This document shows positions 17,188 through 26,047 of a DNA stretch of 64,000 nt, piece after piece (positions within the stretch are counted from its first letter, which is position 1; each line of letters begins with the position of its first letter). The translations under genes and the position numbers were made by a program. The stretch lies in assembly GCA_020052515.1 (NCBI GenBank), contig JAGVOW010000105.1:1-64000 (forward strand). The letters run 5' to 3'. Source of the DNA: Brevinematales bacterium. Its GTDB lineage: Bacteria > Spirochaetota > Brevinematia > Brevinematales > JAOACQ01. The notes under the pieces are model-generated. The model did not search any database and was not told the origin of the DNA. It saw nothing but the letters and a program-made list of their open reading frames with translations.

Positions 17188-17859
17188 ATGGCAAAATTTG
17201 TATTTTCTCTTTTTCTCTTTTTATTTTTAATTTCTATGCCTTTTTTCGGCAAAACGACCTTTTATACATACGAATTTTTTGCTTCTGGAAAAAGAACTAT
17301 TATTACTTATGAATTATCCAAAAATGGGCAAAACAAATGGTTGGTTAAGACCATTAATGAAAGGTTGGAAACGCACATTGCTCATTATCAGTCAAACTGG
17401 GTGTTCATGGGAACCGAATATTATAAAGATGGAGAAATGTTTCTAAAGACGGTTTACGATTATCATTCTAATAAAATTTTTGTCAGTGGAAGCCAGAGTG
17501 AGGTGTTTGATCTGGATAGCAATGTACTCGAGCAGAATGGCTCTTTCCCCCTCCTCTTTTCTAGATATCTTCCCCCTGCCGGCAAATCTCTGGACTTTCG
17601 TTTGCTGCAGACAAGGTATTTGCGGTTGGTCGGGATGTCTTTGAGGGAAGTCGGCTGTGAGGATCTTCCCATTATGAGTAAATCAGAAACAGCTATAAAA
17701 TATGAAATGGGTGTAACAGGCAGAATCGAAGCGGCTTTCTGGCCCTATAAATACTACTATTGGTACCGCAAAAGCGACCATCTTTTTTTGAGGTACAGCG
17801 GCATGGATGAAAACGTCGAGGAAAACATTATTATCTTAAAAAATATCAAGGAAAAATAA
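17188..17859 (+). CDS. Secreted protein of unknown function (DUF3108-like pattern)
   Basis: A 223-residue protein with a signal peptide (about residues 1-21, FLISMPFFG-KT). The body is beta-rich; the pattern of a YEF opening strand, FYL-type central strands and a YKYYYWYRKSDHLFLRYSG closing segment resembles DUF3108-type periplasmic proteins, at low certainty. It follows the kinase-like gene in the same direction, with its own possible promoter (TTGACA at 17063, TATAAT at 17089, a long 20-bp spacer). It ends 3 bp from the convergent reductase gene. Confidence 0.6.
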   Translation: MAKFVFSLFLFLFLISMPFFGKTTFYTYEFFASGKRTIITYELSKNGQNKWLVKTINERLETHIAHYQSNWVFMGTEYYKDGEMFLKTVYDYHSNKIFVSGSQSEVFDLDSNVLEQNGSFPLLFSRYLPPAGKSLDFRLLQTRYLRLVGMSLREVGCEDLPIMSKSETAIKYEMGVTGRIEAAFWPYKYYYWYRKSDHLFLRYSGMDENVEENIIILKNIKEK

Positions 17860-17861
17860 AG

Positions 17862-20327
17862 TTATATAAACAAATTTGTGTCAGCATGCTCCGCGGACTC
17901 AAGGTAAGTTGCTACTCCTCCAATCTCTACACCATCTATCAGTTCCTCTTTTCGAATTCCCATTAAGTCCATGGACATCTGGCAGGCAATAATACGGGCG
18001 CCATTCTTTATTGCTGACTGGATCATAGTTTCAATGGAGTCAATGTTTTTGGCTTTCATGAGGCCTCGGATCATAACAGGGCCCATGCCGCCCATGTTCA
18101 TTCTGGAGAGGGGAAGCTTCTTGCTGCCGCGAGGAAGCATCCGGCCAAACATCTTTTCTATTATATTTTTCTTTAATCCATGCACTTTATTCGGTTTACG
18201 GAGAATGTTTAAGCCCCAGAAGGTAAAGAACAACGTCACTTTTCTTCCCATAGAAAGAGCACCATTGGTAATAATAAAGGCGGCAATAGCTTTGTCTAAG
18301 TCGCCGTCAAAAACAATAATAGTCTTGTCTTTTTCACCTGAAGATACACTGGAAACAGGTTTCCCGCTTCCTTTTTCCAGAACGGCATGCACGGTTCCTT
18401 TGTCAATGTGTAGTGAAATGACTGAATTTCCGGTCGCTTTACTCCATGCCGGTACATCATTATAAAATCCAGGATCGGTAGCTTTTACGGAAAGCCTGTC
18501 TCCAGGAGAGATTTTGTCCATTTCCTGCTTCACCCGCATAATAGGCCCGGGGCATTGCAGGCCGCAGGCATTGACTTCAATAGTTTTTCCGGGCGTGCTG
18601 ACAGCCAGGTTTGCCGAGGCCTGAGGCTGAATTCCCATATCGTAGCTTTCGTCAAATCCGTAGGGGTTTGATTGATCTCCCACAGCGGCTGAGTAAGTGA
18701 GATAACCGCCGGAGAGATTATAAACTTCCTGGTACCCGTTCTGCATCAAAATGCGCGCGGCTAAATAAGCTCTCTGGCCAACCCTGCAATAGGCTACAAT
18801 TTTTTTGTTTTTTGGAATTTCGTGGATGCGGCCGCGCAATTCATCAATGGGGATATTTACAGCCTCTTTGATAGCGCCCATAGTGACTTCTTCAGGAGTG
18901 CGGACATCCAGAAAAAAAGTCGTTTCCTGGATTTGCTGTTCTATCTCATCCCAGTTTATGGTTTTCACCTTGCCGCTCAAAATATTCTCCGCGACAAAGC
19001 CCAGCATATTAATCGGGTCCTTCGCCGATGAAAAAGGCGGCGCGTAAGTGTGTTCAATTTCAGTTAAGTCATAAATGGTATCTTTGTTCCAGACAGCGGC
19101 CGCTAAAACGTCCAACCGCTTGTCTACTCCATCGTAGCCTACTGCCTGCGCGCCGAGAATGCGGCCTTTGTCGGGAGAAAAAAGGATTTTAAGCGAAAGG
19201 GCCAGGGCATCCGGATAATAGCTGGCATGGGATACCGGATGAATGATGGTTGATAAATAAGGAATTTTTTCAGCCTTGAGCATTTTCTCGGTCGCTCCGG
19301 TAACACCCACAGCGAGATCAAAAACCTTCGCAATAGCTGTTCCAATAGAGCCTTTGTAAGGGTATTTATTATCCGATACAATATTATCCGCGGCAATGCG
19401 CCCTTGCTGATTGGCCGGCCAGGCGAGCGGAATGATCAAGTTTTTGTTGATGATCGGATGCAGTATTTCGATCGCGTCGCCCACAGCATAAATATCCGGG
19501 TCATTCGTCTGCAAAAAATCGTTGACCGTAATACCGCCTCTTTGCCCAATAGAAAGGCCAGCCTCTTTAGCCAGATGGGTATCAGGCCTTACGCCAATGG
19601 AGAGGATCGCCATATCCACGATCATTTCCCGTCCGCTTTTTAATGTCACTTTCATACGGCCGCTCTGATCTTCGAATTTATCTGCCGCGTCTTCCAGGTA
19701 GTATTCAATTTTTTTGCTCTTGAGGTGCTGGTGTACAATCGCGGCCATTTCGCAGTCAATGGCGTTCATAACTTGTTTCGCGGCCTCTACAATGGTGACA
19801 AAAATACCGCATTTATGGAGGTTTTCAGCCATTTCCAGCCCGATAAAGCCCGCACCCACGATTAAGGCATGGCGTGGATGTTTATTGTCTATGAAGGATT
19901 TTATCCTGTCCGTGTCGGGTATGCTTCTCAATGTGAATATTCTTTCATTGTCTACGCCGGGGATGCCTGGTTTAATAGGTTCCGCACCAGGGGAAAGAAT
20001 CAGTTTGTCATAACTTTCTATGCACTCTTTGTTTGTCCTGATGTCTTTTACCCGGATCGTTTTGTCTTTCCTGTTTATCTGAAGCGCTTCATGGAGTGTT
20101 TTCACCTTTACATTGAAGCGGCCCTGAAAAGATTCTACGGTTTGTACCAACAGCTTCTCGCGTTCTTTTATGGTTCCGCTGATATAATAGGGCAGCCCGC
20201 AATTCGCGTAAGAAATATATTCCCCTTTCTCAAAAACAATAATGTCCGCTTTTTCATCCAGTCTTCTGAGCCTGGCCGCTGCCGACATTCCTCCAGCCAC
20301 GCCGCCAACAATTAAAAATTTTGCCAT
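17862..20327 (-). CDS. CoA-disulfide reductase fused to rhodanese, TusA and DsrE-like domains
   Basis: An 821-residue, four-domain sulfur protein. Residues 1-455 are a flavin-dependent CoA-disulfide reductase: FAD motif GGVAGG (8-13), active Cys43 in YANCGLPYY, and NAD(P)H motif GAGFIG (158-163). Residues 455-550 are a rhodanese with active Cys514 in YCRVGQRA. Residues 581-652 are TusA-like, with CGLQCPGP (Cys588, Cys592). Residues 666-821 are DsrE/DsrF-like, with Cys782 in ACQMSMD. All expected cysteines are present, so sulfane sulfur could pass along one chain to or from coenzyme A. Such fusions are known in anaerobes. A run of nine G lies four bases before the ATG. Confidence 0.92.
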   Translation of the reverse strand: MAKFLIVGGVAGGMSAAARLRRLDEKADIIVFEKGEYISYANCGLPYYISGTIKEREKLLVQTVESFQGRFNVKVKTLHEALQINRKDKTIRVKDIRTNKECIESYDKLILSPGAEPIKPGIPGVDNERIFTLRSIPDTDRIKSFIDNKHPRHALIVGAGFIGLEMAENLHKCGIFVTIVEAAKQVMNAIDCEMAAIVHQHLKSKKIEYYLEDAADKFEDQSGRMKVTLKSGREMIVDMAILSIGVRPDTHLAKEAGLSIGQRGGITVNDFLQTNDPDIYAVGDAIEILHPIINKNLIIPLAWPANQQGRIAADNIVSDNKYPYKGSIGTAIAKVFDLAVGVTGATEKMLKAEKIPYLSTIIHPVSHASYYPDALALSLKILFSPDKGRILGAQAVGYDGVDKRLDVLAAAVWNKDTIYDLTEIEHTYAPPFSSAKDPINMLGFVAENILSGKVKTINWDEIEQQIQETTFFLDVRTPEEVTMGAIKEAVNIPIDELRGRIHEIPKNKKIVAYCRVGQRAYLAARILMQNGYQEVYNLSGGYLTYSAAVGDQSNPYGFDESYDMGIQPQASANLAVSTPGKTIEVNACGLQCPGPIMRVKQEMDKISPGDRLSVKATDPGFYNDVPAWSKATGNSVISLHIDKGTVHAVLEKGSGKPVSSVSSGEKDKTIIVFDGDLDKAIAAFIITNGALSMGRKVTLFFTFWGLNILRKPNKVHGLKKNIIEKMFGRMLPRGSKKLPLSRMNMGGMGPVMIRGLMKAKNIDSIETMIQSAIKNGARIIACQMSMDLMGIRKEELIDGVEIGGVATYLESAEHADTNLFI

Positions 20328-20331
20328 AATA

Positions 20332-20340
20332 CCCCCCCCC
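20332..20340. repeat. Homopolymer tract (C9 plus strand, G9 in the leader of the reductase mRNA)
   Basis: Nine consecutive C on the plus strand place a G9 run in the 5' leader of the fusion reductase, four bases before its ATG and overlapping the ribosome binding site. Such runs can slip in replication. Confidence 0.6.
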
Positions 20341-20442
20341 TTTTTACCAGTAACACCTTAATTCTAATATCAATTTTTTTTTAAATCAATATGATAAGGG
20401 TTTATTGTTTGAGAAAAAAGGTAAAATCTTTTACAATAATGA

Positions 20443-20476
20443 TTCCCCCTTTTTAAAGGGGGGCAGGGGAGATTTA
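20443..20476. repeat. CCCCCTTT/AAAGGGGG palindromic repeat, copy A
   Basis: TCCCCCTTT-TTAAAGGGGGGCAGGGGAGATTTA belongs to the same family as 36384-36416 and 36472-36504. Here it lies directly before the DUF4340 gene, and its purine-rich right arm could act as part of the ribosome binding region. Translating it gives a false N-terminal extension of that gene. Confidence 0.8.
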
Positions 20477-20482
20477 AGGCTT

Positions 20483-21484
20483 ATGAAAAAGTCGCATAAG
20501 AATGCTTTGGCTAATGCCGGATTACTTTTTCTGGCGCTTATTTTTTTAGGCGGGGTTTACTTTTTTACCAGTAAAAATTCCACTCAAAAGGAAGATGAGA
20601 AGCAAAAGGTTTTCATTGTTCCTGCTTTTCAGAGAGGACAGATTAAATTTCTTCAGATTTACTTTTACGATCAAACGAACCACTATAAAAGCAGGCTGGA
20701 AAATGTTTCAAATGAGTGGCAGATGGTTTATCCTTTAAAAGATAAGGCGGATGAAGAGTCAGTCAACCGCATCCTGAATGACCTGATGGCATTGAAGAGT
20801 GAAATGCAGCTGACAAATGTGAGCGCGGATCAAATAAAAAACTACGGTTTTGGCGATCCAGTGGGGAAAATAGTCATTCATTTAGAAGATGGAAAAGAAA
20901 TCAGTGTTGTCAGCGGGAAAAAAACCGCAGTTGGTGATTATTATTATACAATGGCGAATTCTATTACCAATCCGATCTATCTGGTTTATTATTACAAATT
21001 TGCTTCTCTTGAAAAAAAGCCGGGCGAGCTCAGAAATAAGGAAATTTTTACCATACCACTGGCTTCTATAAAGGTTTTTGAAATCAAACCAAAAGGCCAG
21101 GAGGCCTTTACTTTTGAATCCCGTGTAGAGAATAAAGAGTCTGTTTTTTATCTTACCCATCCCGTTTCGGCAAAAGCGGATTATCTTTGTGTGAAGGGAA
21201 AAATTTTGGAATTTTACGCGATGAGCATTCTGGACTTTCCGGAAGCGAAGAAGCAAAATCCGGGCCTTGCTTTTTACGGTTTAAATCCTCCTTATTATTT
21301 AGCGAGGATGATTTCGGCAGACGGATTAACCAACGAACTGAATATCGGTAAAGAAGAGTCGCAAGGGGTTTATTACGCTTGTGTAAACGGCAGAAAAGAG
21401 ATTGTGCTGATCGAAATTCCTGATTTGACCAACAAATTCTCCATTCGTCTTTTTGATCTTACTTCCGGAAAGACCAATGGCTAA
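20483..21484 (+). CDS. Membrane-anchored DUF4340-type protein
   Basis: A 333-residue protein with one N-terminal membrane anchor (about residues 10-27) and an extracytoplasmic body with the DUF4340 pattern: YPLKDKADEESVNRILNDL, then a NYGF..P segment and a second similar half (NPGLAFYGLNPP). Such proteins are often found beside ABC-type gliding or export genes, but none is adjacent. The ATG at 20483 is chosen; an in-frame TTG at 20405 would only add translated repeat DNA. Its last 8 bp overlap the next gene. Confidence 0.7.
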   Translation: MKKSHKNALANAGLLFLALIFLGGVYFFTSKNSTQKEDEKQKVFIVPAFQRGQIKFLQIYFYDQTNHYKSRLENVSNEWQMVYPLKDKADEESVNRILNDLMALKSEMQLTNVSADQIKNYGFGDPVGKIVIHLEDGKEISVVSGKKTAVGDYYYTMANSITNPIYLVYYYKFASLEKKPGELRNKEIFTIPLASIKVFEIKPKGQEAFTFESRVENKESVFYLTHPVSAKADYLCVKGKILEFYAMSILDFPEAKKQNPGLAFYGLNPPYYLARMISADGLTNELNIGKEESQGVYYACVNGRKEIVLIEIPDLTNKFSIRLFDLTSGKTNG

Positions 21485-22082
21485 GAAAGCGGAAATAGAA
21501 TTGGCAAAAGAACTGATGGAACTTTTCTTTCATGCGCCCGCGGCGAACGGCATCCTGGTTTTTGAAGATCAGGATTATCTGGGTGTGCTGTTCAAGCGAG
21601 ATATTGAGATTGGGATGTCCGAGGGAAATTTCCGGCTTTTTGAGAACATCAATCTGATCAAAGTCAGCCAACTGGATGAAGTGCTTTTTAAAAATGGTTC
21701 TTCCCGGAATGGAAAGATTCCGGTTGTGGATAAAGCGGGCCAGCTCATCCGCATTATTTCTCAGGAGGAGTTTCTCTGCCATTTCTTTTTTGACGAGTAT
21801 TTACAGCATTTTAAAACCCAGAGTGTGTTGGACCATCTGGAACATGCGGTGATCATTACCAGCTATTTCAAGAAAATAATTTACGCGAATAAAAAGGCCC
21901 TGGAACTTATTCAAAATGATATCATCGGAAAGAGTTTTTCTTCTGTGCTCAAGCTTTTTGAGATTAAAAGCGCGGATTCTTTTATGGAATTGGAAAAAGA
22001 CGGCCGGTTCTACCGCCTGAGCATCAGCGCGTCTGTTTCCAAAAGCTTTTCTTATTTTGTCTATCAGTTCTTAAAATTTTGA
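21477..22082 (+). CDS. CBS-like plus PAS-like protein of unknown role
   Basis: A 201-residue soluble protein. The N-terminal half (about 20-110) looks like a CBS-type segment (LGVLFKRDIEIGM ... NGKIPVVDKAGQLIRIIS). The C-terminal half (about 115-200) resembles a PAS domain (DHLEHAVIITSYFKKIIYANKKALELI). No output domain is present. The ATG at 21477 overlaps the upstream stop codon by 8 bp (ATGGCTAA), so translation is coupled to the DUF4340 gene. It faces purA convergently. Confidence 0.6.
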   Translation: MAKKAEIELAKELMELFFHAPAANGILVFEDQDYLGVLFKRDIEIGMSEGNFRLFENINLIKVSQLDEVLFKNGSSRNGKIPVVDKAGQLIRIISQEEFLCHFFFDEYLQHFKTQSVLDHLEHAVIITSYFKKIIYANKKALELIQNDIIGKSFSSVLKLFEIKSADSFMELEKDGRFYRLSISASVSKSFSYFVYQFLKF

Positions 22083-22088
22083 GCTTAT

Positions 22089-23363
22089 TTATCTCTCAAT
22101 GACGTCTTCCCTCTCAAAACCGGTAGAAATGTATGAAATTTTTCTGCCGAGCAAGACTTCTAAAAATTCAACGTATTTCTTAGCATTGGCTGGTAATTGA
22201 GAGAAATCCTTTATGCCAAACGTTTTTTGCTTCCACCCTGGGCACACATGGTAAATGGGTTTTATTTCTTCCAATTCTGGGAGTGTCGCAGGAAAATAAT
22301 CCAGCTTTGAACCGTCTTTTCTTAAATAGCCCGTGCAGACTAATATGTTATCCAGCTCATCTAAAACATCCAGCTTGGTAAGGAATATCTCTTTTATGCC
22401 GTTTATAGCGGAAGAATACCTTGTCGCGACGGCGTCAAACCAGCCGCAGCGCCTGGGCCTTCCGGTAGTCGAGCCGAATTCATTGCCGCTTTTCCTGATT
22501 TTTTCGCCCAATTCATCTTTCAACTCTGTGGGAAAAGGCCCTTCACCGACTCTTGTTGTATAAGCTTTGGTAATTCCAACTATATTGGCAATGTTGGGAG
22601 AGCCAATCCCGCTTCCCAGGAGGGCAGCAGGAGAGATGGTATTGGAAGAAGTAACATAGGGGTAAGTGCCGAAATCTACGTCCAGAAGGCTGCCTTGCGC
22701 TCCTTCAAAGAGAATGTTTTTTCTGATGTGATGGGCTTCCTGTAGAAGCTTTTCCGTATCTGCCGCGAAGGGGCGTATTTTTTCGGCAAGAACCATTAAA
22801 GTATCTGTCATTTCTTCAATAGTGGGAAGCGCTTCAATATGATAATAGTTTTTCAGGAGAAATTCCTTTACTTCAAAAGCTAGCTTTACTTTCTCCCGGA
22901 GTTTCTCTTTTGAAGTAAATAGATCTGCGATTCGGATGCCCAGACGATCAACCTTGTCGGCATAAGCCGGCCCAATTCCTCGCTGTGTGGTTCCGATAGC
23001 GTTTGTTGTTTGAGATTCTTTCGCTTTGTCCAGAAGCTTGTGATAGGGCATGACTACATGGGCTCTATTGCTGATCCATATTCTTCCGGAAACATCAATG
23101 GCCCGGGAGATCATCTCTACTTCTTTCAAAAACTCTTCTATATCAAGCACAACACCGTTCCCAATTAACGCAGAAACACCTTTATTAAGAACACCGGAGG
23201 GGATCAGGTGAAAAACAAACTTTTTTTCTCCCACATAAACAGTGTGGCCGGCGTTTGCCCCGCCCTGAAAGCGTACTACGAAATCAAAATCTTTAGCAAA
23301 ATAGTCAATGACCTTCGCTTTTCCTTCATCGCCCCATTGAGTTCCCAGAACAATATAAATCAT
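22089..23363 (-). CDS. purA: Adenylosuccinate synthetase
   Basis: Joins IMP and aspartate with GTP in AMP synthesis. The 424-residue protein has the full family length, with the N-terminal WGDEGKAKVID loop (usually GDEGKGK; here Ala replaces one Gly), GANAGHTV, GTTQRGIGPAYADK, TRVGEGPFPTE and GRPRRCGWFDAV. AGGGAGAGG precedes the ATG. It is the last gene of gltA-lnt-hisZ-purA; hisZ next to purA is a common arrangement. Confidence 0.96.
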   Translation of the reverse strand: MIYIVLGTQWGDEGKAKVIDYFAKDFDFVVRFQGGANAGHTVYVGEKKFVFHLIPSGVLNKGVSALIGNGVVLDIEEFLKEVEMISRAIDVSGRIWISNRAHVVMPYHKLLDKAKESQTTNAIGTTQRGIGPAYADKVDRLGIRIADLFTSKEKLREKVKLAFEVKEFLLKNYYHIEALPTIEEMTDTLMVLAEKIRPFAADTEKLLQEAHHIRKNILFEGAQGSLLDVDFGTYPYVTSSNTISPAALLGSGIGSPNIANIVGITKAYTTRVGEGPFPTELKDELGEKIRKSGNEFGSTTGRPRRCGWFDAVATRYSSAINGIKEIFLTKLDVLDELDNILVCTGYLRKDGSKLDYFPATLPELEEIKPIYHVCPGWKQKTFGIKDFSQLPANAKKYVEFLEVLLGRKISYISTGFEREDVIER

Positions 23364-23378
23364 AATCCTCTCCCTTTT

Positions 23379-24392
23379 TTAATAATCTTTTATCGGTGTG
23401 TAGTGGTAACTGCCGATATCTATGGCAAAACCTATCGCGGGGAAATTTTTTCCAAAAGACATGAACAATTCATCATACCTACCGCCATTCGCGATGGCGT
23501 GCCCGGCCTGCTCTACGTAACCTTCCATAGTTAAAGAAGTATAATAATTAAAATCTTTAATGAGGCCCATATCGACCACCACATGTCCCGCCAGGTCTTT
23601 GGGTAGTAAATCCAAAAGATGCAGAAGCCTTTCCATGTAAATAATGAATTTTGGATTTATTTCTTCGGCTATCTTCTTAAAAGCAGCGCCGTTTCCCACC
23701 ACTTTAGGAAGCCCTGTCAGGATGGTTTTTACTTCCTCACTCCCGGGGGCATCTTTCAAAATCTGCTTTAAGGAGATGGAATCCTTTTTGTTAAAGCAGG
23801 CATGGATTGCTTCTTTCTGGGGTTCGTTTAATATCAGCTGAGAAAGAAGGTAACGGTAAAGCCGCACATCTCCAATGACAATCCTGAAATGAGGATCCAG
23901 CATCTTGAGCGACTTGGCCAGGATAGATACAACCTCGGCGTCGGCTGCTACTTCGGAGCTTCCGATCAGTTCAATCCCCAATTGTTGAATTTGCCGGAGC
24001 TTCCCCTTGTGCAAGGGCTGGTCCCGAAAAACATCGCCCCAATAATAGAATTTTAGAGGCAGATGGCTGTTTTCGTATTTCATAGCTGTCATACGGGCAA
24101 TGGGTGTGGTCATATCATAACGAAGGGAAAGAAGCTTGCCGTCACGGTCTTTAAAACTGAAAGACCGGCGCGCGATATCCGGCCCGCTTCCTTTCTCGAA
24201 AGTCTCATAATATTCAAAGGCCGGCGGAATAACCTTCTGGTAGCCCTCTTTCTCAAATATTCTGGAAATTTTTGAGGTTACATCTTTTATCTTGTCCAAT
24301 TCATTTCCGCCCTGAAAAAACACACCATTGGGAAGGCCGATCGGATCAATATCCGAGTCAAAAAGCATAAACTCCAGATATTTACTGTTCAT
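23379..24392 (-). CDS. hisZ: ATP phosphoribosyltransferase regulatory subunit (HisZ)
   Basis: A 337-residue histidyl-tRNA-synthetase paralogue without an anticodon-binding domain, which is the HisZ pattern. Class II motifs are present (LRYDMTTPIAR, FRDQPLHKGKLRQIQQLGIELIG, GGRYDEL). The segment FNYYTS departs from the FEYYTG of true synthetases. HisZ allosterically controls a short HisG, which is not in the window. The start overlaps the end of lnt by 11 bp. Confidence 0.88.
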   Translation of the reverse strand: MNSKYLEFMLFDSDIDPIGLPNGVFFQGGNELDKIKDVTSKISRIFEKEGYQKVIPPAFEYYETFEKGSGPDIARRSFSFKDRDGKLLSLRYDMTTPIARMTAMKYENSHLPLKFYYWGDVFRDQPLHKGKLRQIQQLGIELIGSSEVAADAEVVSILAKSLKMLDPHFRIVIGDVRLYRYLLSQLILNEPQKEAIHACFNKKDSISLKQILKDAPGSEEVKTILTGLPKVVGNGAAFKKIAEEINPKFIIYMERLLHLLDLLPKDLAGHVVVDMGLIKDFNYYTSLTMEGYVEQAGHAIANGGRYDELFMSFGKNFPAIGFAIDIGSYHYTPIKDY

Positions 24393-26025
24393 AAGAATTC
24401 CTCACAAAAAATAAAGCGGTAAAAAAGGCTCCAAAAGCAATCAAAAATAAAACATAGGGAAAAAGAAAACCAATTTGAACATAAAAGGACTCTATTTTTG
24501 GATCAATCAGCGAAATTTCTCCCGTATAAACTCCGCGCTGGTAATCCCCAATGTTACCAGAGAATTTCCCGGTTACATCTACTATTCCTGTTACTCCCGT
24601 ATTCGCGGCCCTGGCTATAGGACGTCGTACGGAAACGGCTGTTAAAGTTGAGCCGGCCAGATGCTGCCACATCGGGTGGGTAAATCCCAGCTTGTATGCC
24701 CAGCCGTCATTGGTGACATTGATAAAATAATTTAAACCTTTTTTGATAAACTTACGGGCAAGCTGGGCGTAAATATCCTCATAACAAACCAATACCCGGA
24801 AGCTGGATTTTCTTCCCTGCATCACATTAAAATCCGGGGATGGTGTAAAAGCGCCGGCCCCCTCTATTTCAATAATCTTTTTTACAATAGGAAGCGAATC
24901 GTAAAGCGGCATCCATTCCCCAAATGGGACAAGGTGAATTTTCGCGTTATGAGGAATGTCTTTGCTTTTATTAAAACGGTAATGGGTCAAACTATTGAAA
25001 CTATTTGTTTCGATATTGTAATATTGTTTTTTGGGATCAATATACTCCGCGGTATTGTAGCATTTTTCGTCAATCAGCTCAGGGCTGGTCATCAGGATCG
25101 GCGTATTAAATTCCCTGGGGAAGTTAATAAACAAAAGATTGAGCTTGCACACTTCTTGATTTAACTCATAATTTTCAAGGTACCACCAAAGGTAGTGCTT
25201 GACCATGGTTTCCGGCCAGACAATCATGTCCGGTTTTTGTTTTGCAGCCTGCTCGTGAAGATTTCGAAATATATCATAATTGGGCCATCTTTTTTCCCAC
25301 CAGGCGTCATGAGAGCCGACATTTGGCTGAAGGAGGGAAAGTTTCTCCTTGGGCGATTTTTTAGACACTTCTTCAAAATGCCGGAGCTCTATCCACCCAT
25401 AAACCAGATTGGTCCCAAATAATGCAATTAAAATGGCAATTTTTCCCGCGTTTCTCAAAAGGGGCTTTTCGGAGGTGGTCCTATTCAGATAAGAAGCAAC
25501 CAATTCGGCCAGTACAGAATTGGTCAAAAGAATCAAAAAGCTGATTCCCCATACGCCGAACAAATCCGCGCTCTGGATAAAAAGAGGCGAATTCCACTGC
25601 GAGTCTCCAAGCATATTCCATAAAAAACCATGAAATCCAATAGAGCGAAGCAGTTCGCTTGCGATCCAGAGCGCGGGGACAAAAAGCCACCGGGCTTTCG
25701 GGAGTCTTTTCCCTACCAGGGCAATGCAAAAGAAAAAGAAAGCAAAGTAAAGTGAATAGAGCGGAATAACCAAAAAAAGGCCAGGCCACCAGAAACCGTA
25801 AAGCCAGAAGAAAGCAAGCGCAAAAAATAATAAACTATAAAAAAAAGCGTATTTTACAGTCGTGCTGATCGGTTCACGATAGGCAAAAACAAAAACAGGA
25901 ACAAAGGCAAACCATATCATAAAAGGTAAATTATAGGTTGGAAAAGCAAAAGCGTAAAAAACGCTCCAGAATAGCCACACCAAGTTGTTTCGCAAAGCGG
26001 GCTTTGAAAAAATACCGCTCTTCAA
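24382..26025 (-). CDS. lnt: Apolipoprotein N-acyltransferase
   Basis: Adds the third acyl chain to lipoproteins in the inner membrane, consistent with a diderm. The 547-residue protein has about seven N-terminal membrane segments and then a nitrilase-type domain with the catalytic triad visible: Glu272 in VWPETMV, Lys362 in AKIHLVPFGEW and Cys414 in VLVCYED. A C-terminal membrane segment follows. It lies 22 bp after gltA. Confidence 0.95.
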   Translation of the reverse strand: MKSGIFSKPALRNNLVWLFWSVFYAFAFPTYNLPFMIWFAFVPVFVFAYREPISTTVKYAFFYSLLFFALAFFWLYGFWWPGLFLVIPLYSLYFAFFFFCIALVGKRLPKARWLFVPALWIASELLRSIGFHGFLWNMLGDSQWNSPLFIQSADLFGVWGISFLILLTNSVLAELVASYLNRTTSEKPLLRNAGKIAILIALFGTNLVYGWIELRHFEEVSKKSPKEKLSLLQPNVGSHDAWWEKRWPNYDIFRNLHEQAAKQKPDMIVWPETMVKHYLWWYLENYELNQEVCKLNLLFINFPREFNTPILMTSPELIDEKCYNTAEYIDPKKQYYNIETNSFNSLTHYRFNKSKDIPHNAKIHLVPFGEWMPLYDSLPIVKKIIEIEGAGAFTPSPDFNVMQGRKSSFRVLVCYEDIYAQLARKFIKKGLNYFINVTNDGWAYKLGFTHPMWQHLAGSTLTAVSVRRPIARAANTGVTGIVDVTGKFSGNIGDYQRGVYTGEISLIDPKIESFYVQIGFLFPYVLFLIAFGAFFTALFFVRNSYEQ

Positions 26026-26047
26026 TTCTCCCCTCCTTTTTTAATTT

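Noticed and set aside
17971..18465. 164-residue plus-strand frame opposite the reductase fusion
   Set aside because: Antisense to the TusA/DsrE-like domains, whose motifs are intact; no ribosome binding site.
20405..20482. TTG start extending the DUF4340 gene
   Set aside because: The extension is translated palindromic repeat.
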